Source of the DNA: Pseudomonas quercus
Lineage (GTDB): Bacteria > Pseudomonadota > Gammaproteobacteria > Pseudomonadales > Pseudomonadaceae
Reading direction: 5' to 3'
Length of the DNA: 64,000 nucleotides
Assembly (NCBI RefSeq): GCF_012033695.1
Contig: NZ_JAAVJI010000006.1
Span: 124,001 to 188,000, forward strand
Shown here piece by piece: positions 34,557-43,151 of this stretch. Both the position numbers and the translations under genes were made by a program. Position 1 is the first letter of the stretch. Every line of letters starts with the position of its first letter. The notes below the pieces were generated by a model. It was not told the origin of the DNA. It did not search any database and saw only the letters and a program-made list of their open reading frames with translations.

Positions 34557-35288
34557 ATGGCCCTTAACCTGGAAGAGCAGGCACGCGTTGATCTCGCGGC
34601 CACCTTTCGTATCGTGGCGCACCTTGGTATGCATGAAGCCGTGGCAAACCATTTCAGTGCCGCAGTTTCACCCGACGGCAAGCGATTCTTGATCAACCCG
34701 AAGTGGAAGCACTTCTCCCGTATTCGCGCCAGTGACCTGTTGCTGCTGGACGCTGACGACCCCACTGGGGCCGCGCACCCGGATGTGGACCCTACCGCGT
34801 GGTCCATTCACGGCCAGATCCATCAACGCCTGCCCGAAGCCCGGGCCGTATTGCACCTGCACCCGGTCTACACCACCGCGGTGGCCTGCCTGGCAGAGCC
34901 ACGTATTCCTCCCATCGACCAGAACACGGCGCGCTACTTCAACCGTGTAGCGGTGGACGAACTGTATGGCGGCATGGCTGACACTGAGGCTGAAGGCGCA
35001 CGCCTGGCCAGCTTGCTGGATGGGAAGCGCCGGCTGCTGATGGGCAACCACGGGGTGATGGTGATTGCCCCGAACATTGGCGAGGCCTTTGACGATATCT
35101 GGACATTGGAGCGGGCGTGCCAGATCCTGATAACCGCCTGGTCAACCGGGCAGCCATTGCGAACGCTTAGCGACGAGGTAGCCGAAAAAACTGCCAGGGG
35201 TTGGGAAGGCATAGCGGACTTTTCAAGGCAGCACTTCGAGGAAATGAAGGCGCTGATGATTGCCGCTGATGCGTCCGTGCTGGATTAA
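34557..35288 (+). CDS. Class II aldolase/adducin-fold protein lacking the catalytic Glu
   Basis: The 243-residue protein has the zinc-ligand histidines His100 and His102 (VLHLHPVY) and His165 (GNHGVM). In place of the catalytic Glu of the SSEW motif it has PTAWSIH (Ala81). It therefore belongs to the adducin-like branch, like the protein at 16614-17375. It closes the transporter/dioxygenase set 59 bases after the binding-protein gene. It might process a hydroxylated product of the dioxygenase, but that is inference. Confidence 0.82.
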   Translation: MALNLEEQARVDLAATFRIVAHLGMHEAVANHFSAAVSPDGKRFLINPKWKHFSRIRASDLLLLDADDPTGAAHPDVDPTAWSIHGQIHQRLPEARAVLHLHPVYTTAVACLAEPRIPPIDQNTARYFNRVAVDELYGGMADTEAEGARLASLLDGKRRLLMGNHGVMVIAPNIGEAFDDIWTLERACQILITAWSTGQPLRTLSDEVAEKTARGWEGIADFSRQHFEEMKALMIAADASVLD

Positions 35289-35323
35289 GTACCAGCGCCA
35301 GCGTGCCTCGATGCCGCTGGCGT

Positions 35324-35653
35324 TTACAATCGCTCGACCGACACCAGCTCGATATACCTGAATTTCTTGCGCGCAGCCTTCATGGCGTCCTGCTCAGCCA
35401 GCAACGTACTCAACGTGTCGGCTTCATAGATAAACACTTCCACGTCCCCTTCATACACATTACCTACATGCAGCGTGACCTTCAGGCGAGGGGTGAAGGC
35501 CGATGAGGCCTTTTTCTTCTTGGCAGCTGGCGGTGGCGGTGCTACCACCTCAGGTATTGGTGCGGGTGGGGGGGAGGGCTGAGCCGGAGCGGGTGCTTCC
35601 TCCACGCCGAACAATGCGCGGCGCATTTCTTCTTCAGTCAACTCGGTTGTCAT
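35324..35653 (-). CDS. Hypothetical protein with a Pro/Ala-rich linker
   Basis: The 109-residue protein has an acidic N-terminal helix (MTTELTEEEMRRALFGVEE), a Pro/Ala-rich linker ending in a lysine run (about residues 20-47), and a C-terminal alpha/beta segment from about 50 (PRLKVTLHVGNVYEGDVEVF). I do not recognise a family. It is divergent from the yjfI-pspA operon and shares its 209-base upstream region, which contains a 14-base palindrome. ATG 35653 is used; a longer in-frame start would run into that region. Confidence 0.65.
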   Translation of the reverse strand: MTTELTEEEMRRALFGVEEAPAPAQPSPPPAPIPEVVAPPPPAAKKKKASSAFTPRLKVTLHVGNVYEGDVEVFIYEADTLSTLLAEQDAMKAARKKFRYIELVSVERL

Positions 35654-35787
35654 GGTGTATCCAGTGTCAATGGAGCAAGGCAAGGTCGCTATTTTAGCAC
35701 CAATGCCCCCTTTGGCTGGGCTAAATCCGTCCAAGCCTGTGCACGGCCCCCAAGCTTATTGAGGGCCCCGAGATCGATGCAACAAAT

Positions 35788-35801
35788 CCTTACATGTAAG
35801 G
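35788..35801. promoter_or_regulatory. Perfect 14-base palindrome upstream of the yjfI-pspA operon
   Basis: CCTTACATGTAAGG lies 62 bases before the yjfI start and 134 bases before the divergent hypothetical gene. Its size and place suit a dimeric repressor operator. No known operator is recognised. Confidence 0.35.
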
Positions 35802-35862
35802 TTTGCCTAAGAACGTTATTGGGCGTACGTTGTGGCTCATATACGGGAAAGAGCACACAGGC

Positions 35863-36513
35863 ATGCCCCCCAGAAAAAAACCCTCGGCGGGCCAGCCTGC
35901 CACGTCCAGCGCGCCCAAAACCTCTGCCGACTATGTACGCAGCATGCGTCAGCGGTTGGCGCAGGCCGGGTTGGTCAAGCGCGAATTCTGGATTCTTCCC
36001 GAAAATGTCGATGCGCTTCGTGGCATCGAGAAAGCCTTGCGGCAGCCCTACCTGGGTGAACGGATAAAACTGGAGAACTTCATGACGCAAACCGGCAACT
36101 GGACCATCGATACGTTGCGCAAGGCCTTGGCAGAATGGGAGCTTGTCACGTCCGGGCGGGTGGGGCTGAGCGACGGCGGTAGCCAAAGTATCCTGCTCAC
36201 CATGACCGAACATGGCGACCTCCCTATTTATATCGCGGTGTCCGGTGATCAGGTACTGGTAGATACCACATTGGTGGAAGTGGCCAAGGTGAAGGACGTG
36301 GCTGCATTCAACGCCTTGGTACTGCGCAGCCGTGACCTGTTCCCGTTGTCCTCGGTAGGCATTGAAACACTAGGGACCGGTACTGAAGTGTATTGCATGT
36401 TTGGTGCACTCAGTGCTGCCTCGGACCTTACCGTGATCGTGCAGGAAGTATTGACCTTGGCCGACAACGTGATTCGTGCCTCGGATGCTTTCGAAGACCA
36501 TTTCAACGCCTAA
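35863..36513 (+). CDS. yjfI: YjfI family protein (DUF2170)
   Basis: The 216-residue protein has a basic Pro/Lys/Ser-rich N-terminus (to about residue 25), a short helical domain with YVRSMRQRLAQAGLVKREFW, and a C-terminal DUF2170 domain (from about 75, NWTIDTLRKALAEWELV). It is the first gene of the six-gene yjf set, in the same order as E. coli yjfIJKLMC. The function is unknown; the set is tied to PspA-type membrane stress. ATG 35863 is preferred over a start at 35803. Confidence 0.82.
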   Translation: MPPRKKPSAGQPATSSAPKTSADYVRSMRQRLAQAGLVKREFWILPENVDALRGIEKALRQPYLGERIKLENFMTQTGNWTIDTLRKALAEWELVTSGRVGLSDGGSQSILLTMTEHGDLPIYIAVSGDQVLVDTTLVEVAKVKDVAAFNALVLRSRDLFPLSSVGIETLGTGTEVYCMFGALSAASDLTVIVQEVLTLADNVIRASDAFEDHFNA

Positions 36514-36540
36514 GCCCTACGTACGGGCAGGAGTACTCGC

Positions 36541-37245
36541 ATGAGTGTCTGGAAAAAAATTGTCACTGCCATCCGTGGTGGCGCTACCGAAGTGGGCGAA
36601 TCCATCGTGGATGCCAACGCCATTCGTATCCTTGAACAAGAGCACCGCGACGCTGATGCCGCTGTACTCAAGGCCCGCAACGGCCTGATCGAAATCAAGG
36701 CGCGGCAGAAACTGTCACTGCAGCGCCTGGACGGTTACGCGTCAGACATCGCCAGCTGGGAAACCAAGGCCATGGCTGCGTTGAACAAGGGTGAAGAAGG
36801 CCTGGCCACCGAATGTGCCAGCAAGGTCGCGGAGCTTGAAGGCCTGCGTGACCAGGAAAAGGCACTGGCCGATCAGTTCGGCAAGCAAGTAGACACGTTG
36901 CAAGCCCAGGTCACCAAAGCCGACGCGCAGATCAAAGGCTTGAAACAGCAGATTGAAATGGCTAAGGCACGTGAAACCGTGCAGCAGGCACGTGTCGCCA
37001 CGGCAACCGCTACAGGTGGCGCCAATGGCAAGCTTGAAACAGCCGTAGGCTCCCTGGCGCGGATCAAGGAGCGCCAGGACGCTCAAGACGCTCGCCTGGA
37101 AGCGGCGCAGGAGATGGCCGATGCCAGTAATGGCGGTGACCTGGAGCGGCGTTTGCAACAGGCCGGCATTGGTGCAAAAACGGGGGGTGCTGATGATGTG
37201 CTGGCCCGGCTGAAGGCCAAACAGGCCGGTAATAGCGCTCAGTAG
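36541..37245 (+). CDS. yjfJ: PspA/IM30 family protein (YjfJ)
   Basis: The 234-residue protein is almost all coiled-coil helix (about residues 20-200), typical of PspA/Vipp1 ESCRT-III-like proteins that bind stressed inner membranes. It begins MSVWKKIVTAIRGGATEVGE, which forms the amphipathic membrane-binding helix. It lies 27 bases after yjfI. The usual partners PspB, PspC and PspF are absent; the yjf proteins take their place. Confidence 0.9.
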   Translation: MSVWKKIVTAIRGGATEVGESIVDANAIRILEQEHRDADAAVLKARNGLIEIKARQKLSLQRLDGYASDIASWETKAMAALNKGEEGLATECASKVAELEGLRDQEKALADQFGKQVDTLQAQVTKADAQIKGLKQQIEMAKARETVQQARVATATATGGANGKLETAVGSLARIKERQDAQDARLEAAQEMADASNGGDLERRLQQAGIGAKTGGADDVLARLKAKQAGNSAQ

Positions 37246-37310
37246 CAGGCTGCTTCGAAGGGTGGGCAGCCTAGGCTGTTTGCCCTTCTTCGTTGGAAGG
37301 GCGGGGAGGG

Positions 37311-37868
37311 ATGATGCCAACTGGAACGCGCACTCGGTGCGTGCTGCTACTTGTTGCGATCATGATTGCCGTACAAGCCATCAATACGCTCACCGGCAAT
37401 AGCCTCGTGCACCATGGCCTGGTGCCTCGCACCCTGAGCGGCTTGCAGGGCCTGGTGTTCGCACCGTTTCTCCATGGTTCCATACGTCACTTGGTCAGTA
37501 ACTTGCTGCCGTTTGCAGTGTTGAGCGGCTTGGTCATTACTGAAGGTGTTCGTCGCTACTTCACCGTGGCTGTGTTGATTGCCTTGCTAGGCGGTTCGCT
37601 GGTTTGGCTATTCGGGCGCGCGTCCGTGCATGTAGGGGCCAGCGGCCTGATTTTCGGCCTGTGGGCCTATGTACTGGCCCGGGGGTGGTATCAGCGTAGC
37701 CTTGGCAGTGTACTGGTGGCCCTGGCCGTAGCGGTTTTCTACGCAAGCCTGGTATTTGGCTTCATTCCAGTTCCAGGTGTGTCGTTCGAAAGCCATATGG
37801 CGGGCGCAGTGGCAGGCGTCCTGGTCGGGTGGCTGATACATTCGAAAACGCTACTGGCAAAAACCTAA
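37311..37868 (+). CDS. Rhomboid-family intramembrane serine protease
   Basis: The 185-residue membrane protein has about six helices. The catalytic dyad is intact: Ser111 in GASGLIFG and His162 in SFESHMAGA, with the HxxxN-like element RHLVSN (His60, Asn64) for the oxyanion hole. It cleaves membrane-embedded substrates, which are unknown here. It lies inside the yjf operon between pspA and yjfK, which is not the E. coli arrangement. GGAAGG is 10 bases before ATG 37311; ATG 37314 is also possible. Confidence 0.85.
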   Translation: MMPTGTRTRCVLLLVAIMIAVQAINTLTGNSLVHHGLVPRTLSGLQGLVFAPFLHGSIRHLVSNLLPFAVLSGLVITEGVRRYFTVAVLIALLGGSLVWLFGRASVHVGASGLIFGLWAYVLARGWYQRSLGSVLVALAVAVFYASLVFGFIPVPGVSFESHMAGAVAGVLVGWLIHSKTLLAKT

Positions 37869-37946
37869 ACGGCTGGAGCAGTTTGGGCTGGCTAAAACGG
37901 CCAAAGGCGTTATGGTTCATCTCTTGAAACGAGCAGGAGGCAGGCA

Positions 37947-38612
37947 ATGAGCTGGTTAAAACGGGCACTGGGTCTGGAAGCGCCTAAACCCGGAACGCAC
38001 AGCACGGCGGTATCCAGCGTGCTTCAGCCGCCCATGGGGCTAGCACCCGGTCGCATGATTTGCATAAGCCCTAACCTCAAGGGGCTGCTGGCGGGAGAGT
38101 CCGACGTCGTAGTACCTGCAGATGACAAGGTATGGGCTGTAGGTACACTGGACCTGGGGCAGTCCAAGCGGCTGGTGCGTTACTACCTGGACAACGAAGA
38201 CCACTTCATCCAGTTCGTAATGAACGGCCCAGGCGCCGATGACATCGAAGACATCATTCTTTTCGGCTATTACCAGGTCACGCCTGTGGCCAGCAAGGCA
38301 GAATTGTTGCGCCTGGTAGGCCCTGATGCCAAGGTTGGCTTGCCATTCTTCGACCTTGAGGGTGCGCAATATATTCGCCAATGGGGCAGTGAAGACGGGC
38401 AGACCGAATGGGTACCGCTGGTGGAGCAGGTGACCAATCCGGAGGCCTCTTACACTATCAGCCACAACAGCCTGTTGTATGCACGGGACCTGGGCCTGAC
38501 CAACCGCCGCGAATTTCTGTTCTTCTCGGTAGAGGAGGATGAAGACGGGAATGTCTCGCTGACCGCTTCGGTAGGCGTTTCCCTGCAGCTTACTGACCTT
38601 ACCGTTCTCTAA
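37947..38612 (+). CDS. yjfK: YjfK family protein (DUF2491)
   Basis: The 221-residue soluble protein of the DUF2491 family starts MSWLKRALGLEAPKPG and has an acidic, beta-rich body. The function is unknown. It is the fourth gene of the yjf envelope-stress operon and follows a good AGGAGG site. It lies 12 bases before yjfL, so co-translation is likely. Confidence 0.85.
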   Translation: MSWLKRALGLEAPKPGTHSTAVSSVLQPPMGLAPGRMICISPNLKGLLAGESDVVVPADDKVWAVGTLDLGQSKRLVRYYLDNEDHFIQFVMNGPGADDIEDIILFGYYQVTPVASKAELLRLVGPDAKVGLPFFDLEGAQYIRQWGSEDGQTEWVPLVEQVTNPEASYTISHNSLLYARDLGLTNRREFLFFSVEEDEDGNVSLTASVGVSLQLTDLTVL

Positions 38613-38624
38613 AAGGAATGCCTC

Positions 38625-39050
38625 ATGTTCGACGCGCTTGCCCTGTCGCTTAATGCAACGGCTGTATTGGGCTTTATCGTCTACATCGTTGTGGCAGTGG
38701 TGTTGTTCGCCCTGTTCCAGTTCATTTACACCCGTGTGACACCGCACCGGGAGTTCGACCTTATCCGGGCCAACAACCCTGCCGCCGCGATTGCACTGGG
38801 CGGCTCGCTGGTGGGGTTTGCCTTACCGGCCAGCAGCATTATTTCCTATAGCGTAAGCGTCCTGGATTTCGTGGTGTGGGTAGTGATTGCCGCTGTGGTG
38901 CAACTGCTGGCCTTCTTCGTGACCAGCCGTGTACTCAAGGGGTTGTCTGAGCGCATCGCGCAAGGTGAGCTGGCCGCTGCCATCTACGCGGCGTCGGTTG
39001 CCATAAGCGTGGGCTTTCTCAATTCCGCTTGCATGACGCCGTCGGCTTGA
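38625..39050 (+). CDS. yjfL: YjfL family membrane protein (DUF350)
   Basis: The 141-residue inner-membrane protein is made of two DUF350 repeats with four predicted helices (GFIVYIVVAVVLFALFQFIY, AIALGGSLVGFALPASSII, VVWVVIAAVVQLLAFFV and the C-terminal helix). The function is unknown. It stands between yjfK and yjfM in the conserved set. Confidence 0.85.
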   Translation: MFDALALSLNATAVLGFIVYIVVAVVLFALFQFIYTRVTPHREFDLIRANNPAAAIALGGSLVGFALPASSIISYSVSVLDFVVWVVIAAVVQLLAFFVTSRVLKGLSERIAQGELAAAIYAASVAISVGFLNSACMTPSA

Positions 39051-39066
39051 CCCCAAGGAGCATTCG

Positions 39067-39795
39067 ATGAGACCTCGCAGTTCAGTGCACCTGGTGCTGG
39101 CCGGCACGCTACCGCTAGCCTTGGCGGCTTGCGGCCAGCACGATGACAGCGTCGCCTATTCGGCTAAAACCACTTACAAGACCGTGCAGGAATGCGCGGA
39201 TGCCAAGGTTCCGGTGGATGTGTGTTCCGATGCGTATATGCAGGCATTGGCCGATCATCGGCGTATAGCGCCTACGTATGACGATCAAGCGTCCTGCGAT
39301 GCCGACTTTGTTGAGGGGTACTGCCAGGCAACATCCGATGGCAAATTCATGCCCAAGCTGGGAGGGTTCGAACTGGCCGTCTCGGGCCGGGTACCCAAAG
39401 CCGATTATGAACAAGCCCAGGCCCAGGCGCAGTCTTCCGGGTTCAATACCAGCGGCTTGCTGACGGGCCTGCTCATCGGCCACATGCTGTCCGGTGGAGG
39501 GAATCGTTATTACAGCCAGCCGGTGTATGACACGCGTGATTCAAGAGGCCGGTATGGCAGTTCAACCCTTTCCCGCCAGATAGAGGACGGAAAGACGTTC
39601 GGCCGCTCCACGCAGGCTCGAACCAGCGGCACGGGCAGCTACAATGCCGCCACACTGGGCCGCAGCCTGGGTAATGGGTCGGGGGCACGCTCGGGCGTCG
39701 GGGCTGCTATTTCCCGGGGTGGTTTTGGGCAGCAGGCCACGGCCCGAGGCGGGTGGGGTGGAAGAAGCTCCGGCGGGTTCAGTTCGGGCGGCTGA
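39067..39795 (+). CDS. yjfM: YjfM-type lipoprotein (DUF1190)
   Basis: The 242-residue lipoprotein has a signal peptide with lipobox Leu19-Ala-Ala-Cys22 and Gly at +2. The DUF1190 body spans about residues 25-130. The last ~60 residues are Gly/Ser/Arg-rich and probably disordered. It probably sits in the outer membrane, facing the periplasm. It is coupled to the downstream ATP-grasp ligase gene (11-base gap), as in E. coli yjfM-yjfC. Confidence 0.85.
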   Translation: MRPRSSVHLVLAGTLPLALAACGQHDDSVAYSAKTTYKTVQECADAKVPVDVCSDAYMQALADHRRIAPTYDDQASCDADFVEGYCQATSDGKFMPKLGGFELAVSGRVPKADYEQAQAQAQSSGFNTSGLLTGLLIGHMLSGGGNRYYSQPVYDTRDSRGRYGSSTLSRQIEDGKTFGRSTQARTSGTGSYNAATLGRSLGNGSGARSGVGAAISRGGFGQQATARGGWGGRSSGGFSSGG

Positions 39796-39806
39796 GGGGA
39801 GCACGT

Positions 39807-40964
39807 GTGAAAAAAATCAGCGTCGAAGAACGACCCGAGTGGCGCCGCACGGTCGAGCAGCAAGGTTTTACGTTTCATACCATTGACGGTGAACGCTATT
39901 GGGATGAGCGCGGCTATTACCAGTTCACCGAAGCGCAGGTGTCGAAGGATCTGGAAGCCCCCACCCAGGCGCTTCATGCCATGTGCATGGACCTGGTAGA
40001 GCGCGTGGTTGAAAGCGAAGAGCTACTGACCCGCCTGGCCATTCCGCCTGCGTTCTTCGACCTGGTGCGTACGTCTTGGAAAGAGGGGCACCCGCACCTC
40101 TATGGCCGCTTCGACTTCGCTTATAACGGCACTGGCCCTGCCAAATGCTATGAGCTTAACGCTGACACGCCTACCTCTGTACTGGAAGCAGCAGCGGTGC
40201 AACTGCTGTGGTTGGAAGAGCAGGTGGCACGTGGCGTATTACCGCCCCAGGCCACCCAGTTCAACACCATCGCCGAAGACCTGGTACGTGCCTTTGCAGC
40301 TTTTTCCACAGGGGGTCCTTTTTATTTTTCAGCCATCTCCGGCTCTGTCGAGGACCGGGGCACAACAGACTTCCTGCGCCAAATGGCAGGCTTGGCGGGT
40401 ATTCACACCCGGCACATCGACATAGAGGACATAGGGCTCACAGCGCAAGGGCGATTTGTGGACCTGAACGGGCACTGGATTCAGCGATTGTTCAAACTTC
40501 ACGCCTGGGAGCACATCTTCCACGAAGCCTTCGGTGCGGCAGTGCCTACCTGTGACACCCAGTTCGTAGAGCCGGCCTGGAAGGCTATTCTCAGCAATAA
40601 AGGGATGCTGCCGCTGCTATGGTCGTTCAACAAGGGCCACCCCAACTTACTGGCGGCGCATGTTGACACCAACCCTGGCGGGCCTGTACCCAAAGGTTGG
40701 GTGCGCAAACCCTACTTTTCCCGAGAAGGTGCGAACGTGGCCCTGCATACCCTAGACGGAGAGCAGGTGGTCGAAGGCGGCCCTTACACCGACGCGCCTT
40801 ACATCCTGCAGGAGTTTGCGTCGCTGCCACGGTTTGGTGACAGCTATGCCTTGGTGGGGTCCTGGGTAATCGGAGATGTTGCGTCCGGCATCGGCATACG
40901 CGAAGACGACACCCTTATCACCAAGGACACCAGCCGCTTCGTGCCCCATGTCGTCCTGGACTGA
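39807..40964 (+). CDS. yjfC: Glutathionylspermidine synthase-like ATP-grasp ligase (YjfC)
   Basis: The 385-residue ATP-grasp amide ligase resembles the synthetase domain of glutathionylspermidine synthetase but lacks the amidase domain, as E. coli YjfC does. Recognisable segments are RFDFAYNGTGPAKCYELNAD, TSVLEAAAVQLLW and the C-terminal VGSWVIGDVASGIGIRED. GTG 39807 is chosen because GAGGGGAG precedes it. It may ligate a peptide or amine to a target in the same envelope pathway; the substrate is unknown. Confidence 0.85.
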   Translation: MKKISVEERPEWRRTVEQQGFTFHTIDGERYWDERGYYQFTEAQVSKDLEAPTQALHAMCMDLVERVVESEELLTRLAIPPAFFDLVRTSWKEGHPHLYGRFDFAYNGTGPAKCYELNADTPTSVLEAAAVQLLWLEEQVARGVLPPQATQFNTIAEDLVRAFAAFSTGGPFYFSAISGSVEDRGTTDFLRQMAGLAGIHTRHIDIEDIGLTAQGRFVDLNGHWIQRLFKLHAWEHIFHEAFGAAVPTCDTQFVEPAWKAILSNKGMLPLLWSFNKGHPNLLAAHVDTNPGGPVPKGWVRKPYFSREGANVALHTLDGEQVVEGGPYTDAPYILQEFASLPRFGDSYALVGSWVIGDVASGIGIREDDTLITKDTSRFVPHVVLD

Positions 40965-40982
40965 CACCGGTGCAACGTCCCA

Positions 40983-41675
40983 TCACAATTCTTCCACCCA
41001 CTCTTGCAGCTCAAGCACCTTCAGGTGAGTACCGTCGTCTTCGGGCTCTTCAGCAGCACCCTTGTCCACTTGATTATAGATACCCATGTGGAACACATGC
41101 GCGCGGTGCGCTCTGGTATTACTCAGTTTCCCTGTGAGGGTTTTACTCGAGTCACCCTGGCTCATGGTCACAGCAATGGCGCTTGCAGGGCCTAGCACGA
41201 TGGTGGCTGTGAAGGGCTCGCTGAGCAGTAGGTTGTCGTGAATCATGGTCTTGGGCGGAGAGGCTGTGGAGTCTCCTGTACGCAAGCCACCCTTGAACAC
41301 AGCAGTTTTCTTATCCGTGGTCTCGATAAACCCTTTGAAGGTTGGGTCGTTTCCATCGTGGCAGTGTGCCTGGATCAGCACGAACGACCCCTTCCAATTC
41401 ACTTTGGTCACCTGGGCGGTAATGCGAGCGCAGAAGCGCCGCTTACTGTGCAGTGAAAAGGGCTTGCCCTTGAGTTCGCAGCGGGTGCGCTTTACGCTCT
41501 CAGTGGTGGCACCTGTGGTAGGCGCGCGCAGCAACATTTCATTTTCACCACACTCAACAAACGCACGCACTTTTTCCCATTCATGGCCCGGTAGCGTCCA
41601 GGCCGTATCTCTGTCCGGGTCAGGGTGGACTTCCGGCGTAGTGAGGTCATATCGGGTAAGGTCGATTCTAGGCAT
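40983..41675 (-). CDS. PL7-like alginate lyase homologue without signal peptide
   Basis: The 230-residue protein shows the three PL7 (alginate lyase 2) motifs in order. RCELK (65-69) stands for R(S/T)ELR, QAH (102-104) for the QIH/QVH triad, and MGIYNQ (197-202) for YFKxGxYxQ. These positions hold the catalytic Arg, Gln, His and Tyr. No signal peptide is present, so the protein would stay inside unless exported another way. Similarity is weak overall, and another lectin-like jelly-roll role is possible. It stands alone, convergent with yjfC. Confidence 0.65.
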   Translation of the reverse strand: MPRIDLTRYDLTTPEVHPDPDRDTAWTLPGHEWEKVRAFVECGENEMLLRAPTTGATTESVKRTRCELKGKPFSLHSKRRFCARITAQVTKVNWKGSFVLIQAHCHDGNDPTFKGFIETTDKKTAVFKGGLRTGDSTASPPKTMIHDNLLLSEPFTATIVLGPASAIAVTMSQGDSSKTLTGKLSNTRAHRAHVFHMGIYNQVDKGAAEEPEDDGTHLKVLELQEWVEEL

Positions 41676-41865
41676 GGCCGCCTCCTGTCACAGTCCAACA
41701 AGGCCGGCATTTCGGCTCGTTGCTCAAGACTGTGGTGTTGCAGGAGGGCCGTCTAGCTAGCAATCTGACAGGTAGGATGAGCTGCCAGAAGGTTTTTCAC
41801 CACCCCGTTGGCCCGCGACGCTATCTGTTTTGCGTTGCACGCCTGGGGGGCTAGGTTACGCCGGT

Positions 41866-42555
41866 TCAGGCCGAACCGGGTTGTACAAGGGTGCCAGCCT
41901 GTATGCCTTCGGCCAGGCTCTTGAGGTAATCGCTAAACCCCCCTTGAGCCCGGCAGTCGAAACGCGAGCTGGTAACTACGCGGTTAAGGTGAGTCCACAC
42001 GATACGAGCGCCACTGCGCTCCAGGTCCTCTACCAAGTGGACATCTTCGTGGGCGGTCAACGGGCGAAAACCGCCGACGCGTCGATACGCATTGGCACAG
42101 ATACCCAAATTGGCACCATGAATATGGCGGTGGCCGTCACGGTCTTGGTAGGTGGCTGTGTACAGGGCTTGAACGTCCTGTGAATGCCCACTCCAATCCT
42201 CTACGTGTACTGTGCCACACACCAGTTCGGCCTTGAATGCCAATTGCTTGTATAGCCAATCCTCACCAACCAGGCTGTCAGCGTCCGTGCAGGCCAGCCA
42301 GCGGGCACCGCGGCCAAGCAGGTAGCTGGCGCCGATGCCCCTGGCATGGCCCACATTGCGGCTGTTCACGCTCAGCGTATGCACACCTAATGCCGTTGCA
42401 ATAGCCTCGGAGCCGTCACTACAAGCATCCAGCACGGCCAATATTTCCACCTTCTCGCCTTCAAGCCCGGGGTGCCGTGCGGCTTTGAGCACCGTGCTTA
42501 GGCAGGCGCCCAGTAGTTGCTCTTCGTTGTGAACAGGAACCAGAACGCCGATCAT
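41866..42555 (-). CDS. Family 2 glycosyltransferase
   Basis: The 229-residue single GT-A domain has the nucleotide-sugar start LVPVHNEEQLLGACL and the metal-binding ACTDADS (DxD). There is no membrane helix. It is the last gene of a four-gene unit (acyl-CoA-dehydrogenase-like, PIG-L, NodS-like, GT2), and its start overlaps the methyltransferase stop by 4 bases. It probably adds a sugar to a lipid or saccharide acceptor modified by the partners. Confidence 0.85.
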   Translation of the reverse strand: MIGVLVPVHNEEQLLGACLSTVLKAARHPGLEGEKVEILAVLDACSDGSEAIATALGVHTLSVNSRNVGHARGIGASYLLGRGARWLACTDADSLVGEDWLYKQLAFKAELVCGTVHVEDWSGHSQDVQALYTATYQDRDGHRHIHGANLGICANAYRRVGGFRPLTAHEDVHLVEDLERSGARIVWTHLNRVVTSSRFDCRAQGGFSDYLKSLAEGIQAGTLVQPGSA

Positions 42556-43151
42556 GCAACCACCTCGCTTAAATCGAAGCCAGCCGGCTGGTGGCCCCAG
42601 AGTTCCAGAATGAAGTCTTTCTCAAGATGGCGGAGCAGGGGTTCAAGTTCCAGCCGCTGCGCTAATACCCGATGCACGTCATGACCGTTCATCGCGCACC
42701 CTTCGATAGGGTGTAGCCAATGGCAGGCCAATAGCGTGCCTCCCCTGGACAAGCTACGGTTCGCCTGAGCAGCCACCTCTGCCAAAGCTTCGGGTGACAG
42801 GTAATAACCTACTTCGCTGAATACGATCAGGTCGAATTCGCCCAGTGGCCATTCATGGGGCAAGGCACATTGCTGCACCTCGACACCTGGGAATGCTGAG
42901 AGACGCTCTTTAGCCAAGTCCACTGCTTTGGCATTGAAGTCGGTACACAGCAGTGTTTCGCACCGTTGCGCCAAGCTTGCACTGAGTTCTCCGTTCGAGC
43001 AGGCCGGCTCGAAGCCGCGGGTGTATCGCTGGCGGGGGAGGCAGGCCAGGGTAAGCTCCCGTTTTCGCTTCTCATACCACCGCTGCCGATAATCCCAAGG
43101 GTCGCCGCTGTGGCGGTACAAGCTATCGAAATAGTTTTCAGGGTCTGTCAT
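42552..43151 (-). CDS. NodS-type SAM-dependent N-methyltransferase
   Basis: The 199-residue class I methyltransferase has a NodS-like N-terminus (DPWDYRQRWYEKRKRELTLA) and SAM motif I as FEPACSNGELSASLA, then LLCTDFNAKAVDLAK and FSEVGYYL. NodS methylates the free amino group of de-N-acetylated chito-oligosaccharides. The neighbouring PIG-L deacetylase gene, overlapping by 4 bases, could supply such an amino sugar. The real substrate is unknown. Confidence 0.85.
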   Translation of the reverse strand: MTDPENYFDSLYRHSGDPWDYRQRWYEKRKRELTLACLPRQRYTRGFEPACSNGELSASLAQRCETLLCTDFNAKAVDLAKERLSAFPGVEVQQCALPHEWPLGEFDLIVFSEVGYYLSPEALAEVAAQANRSLSRGGTLLACHWLHPIEGCAMNGHDVHRVLAQRLELEPLLRHLEKDFILELWGHQPAGFDLSEVVA

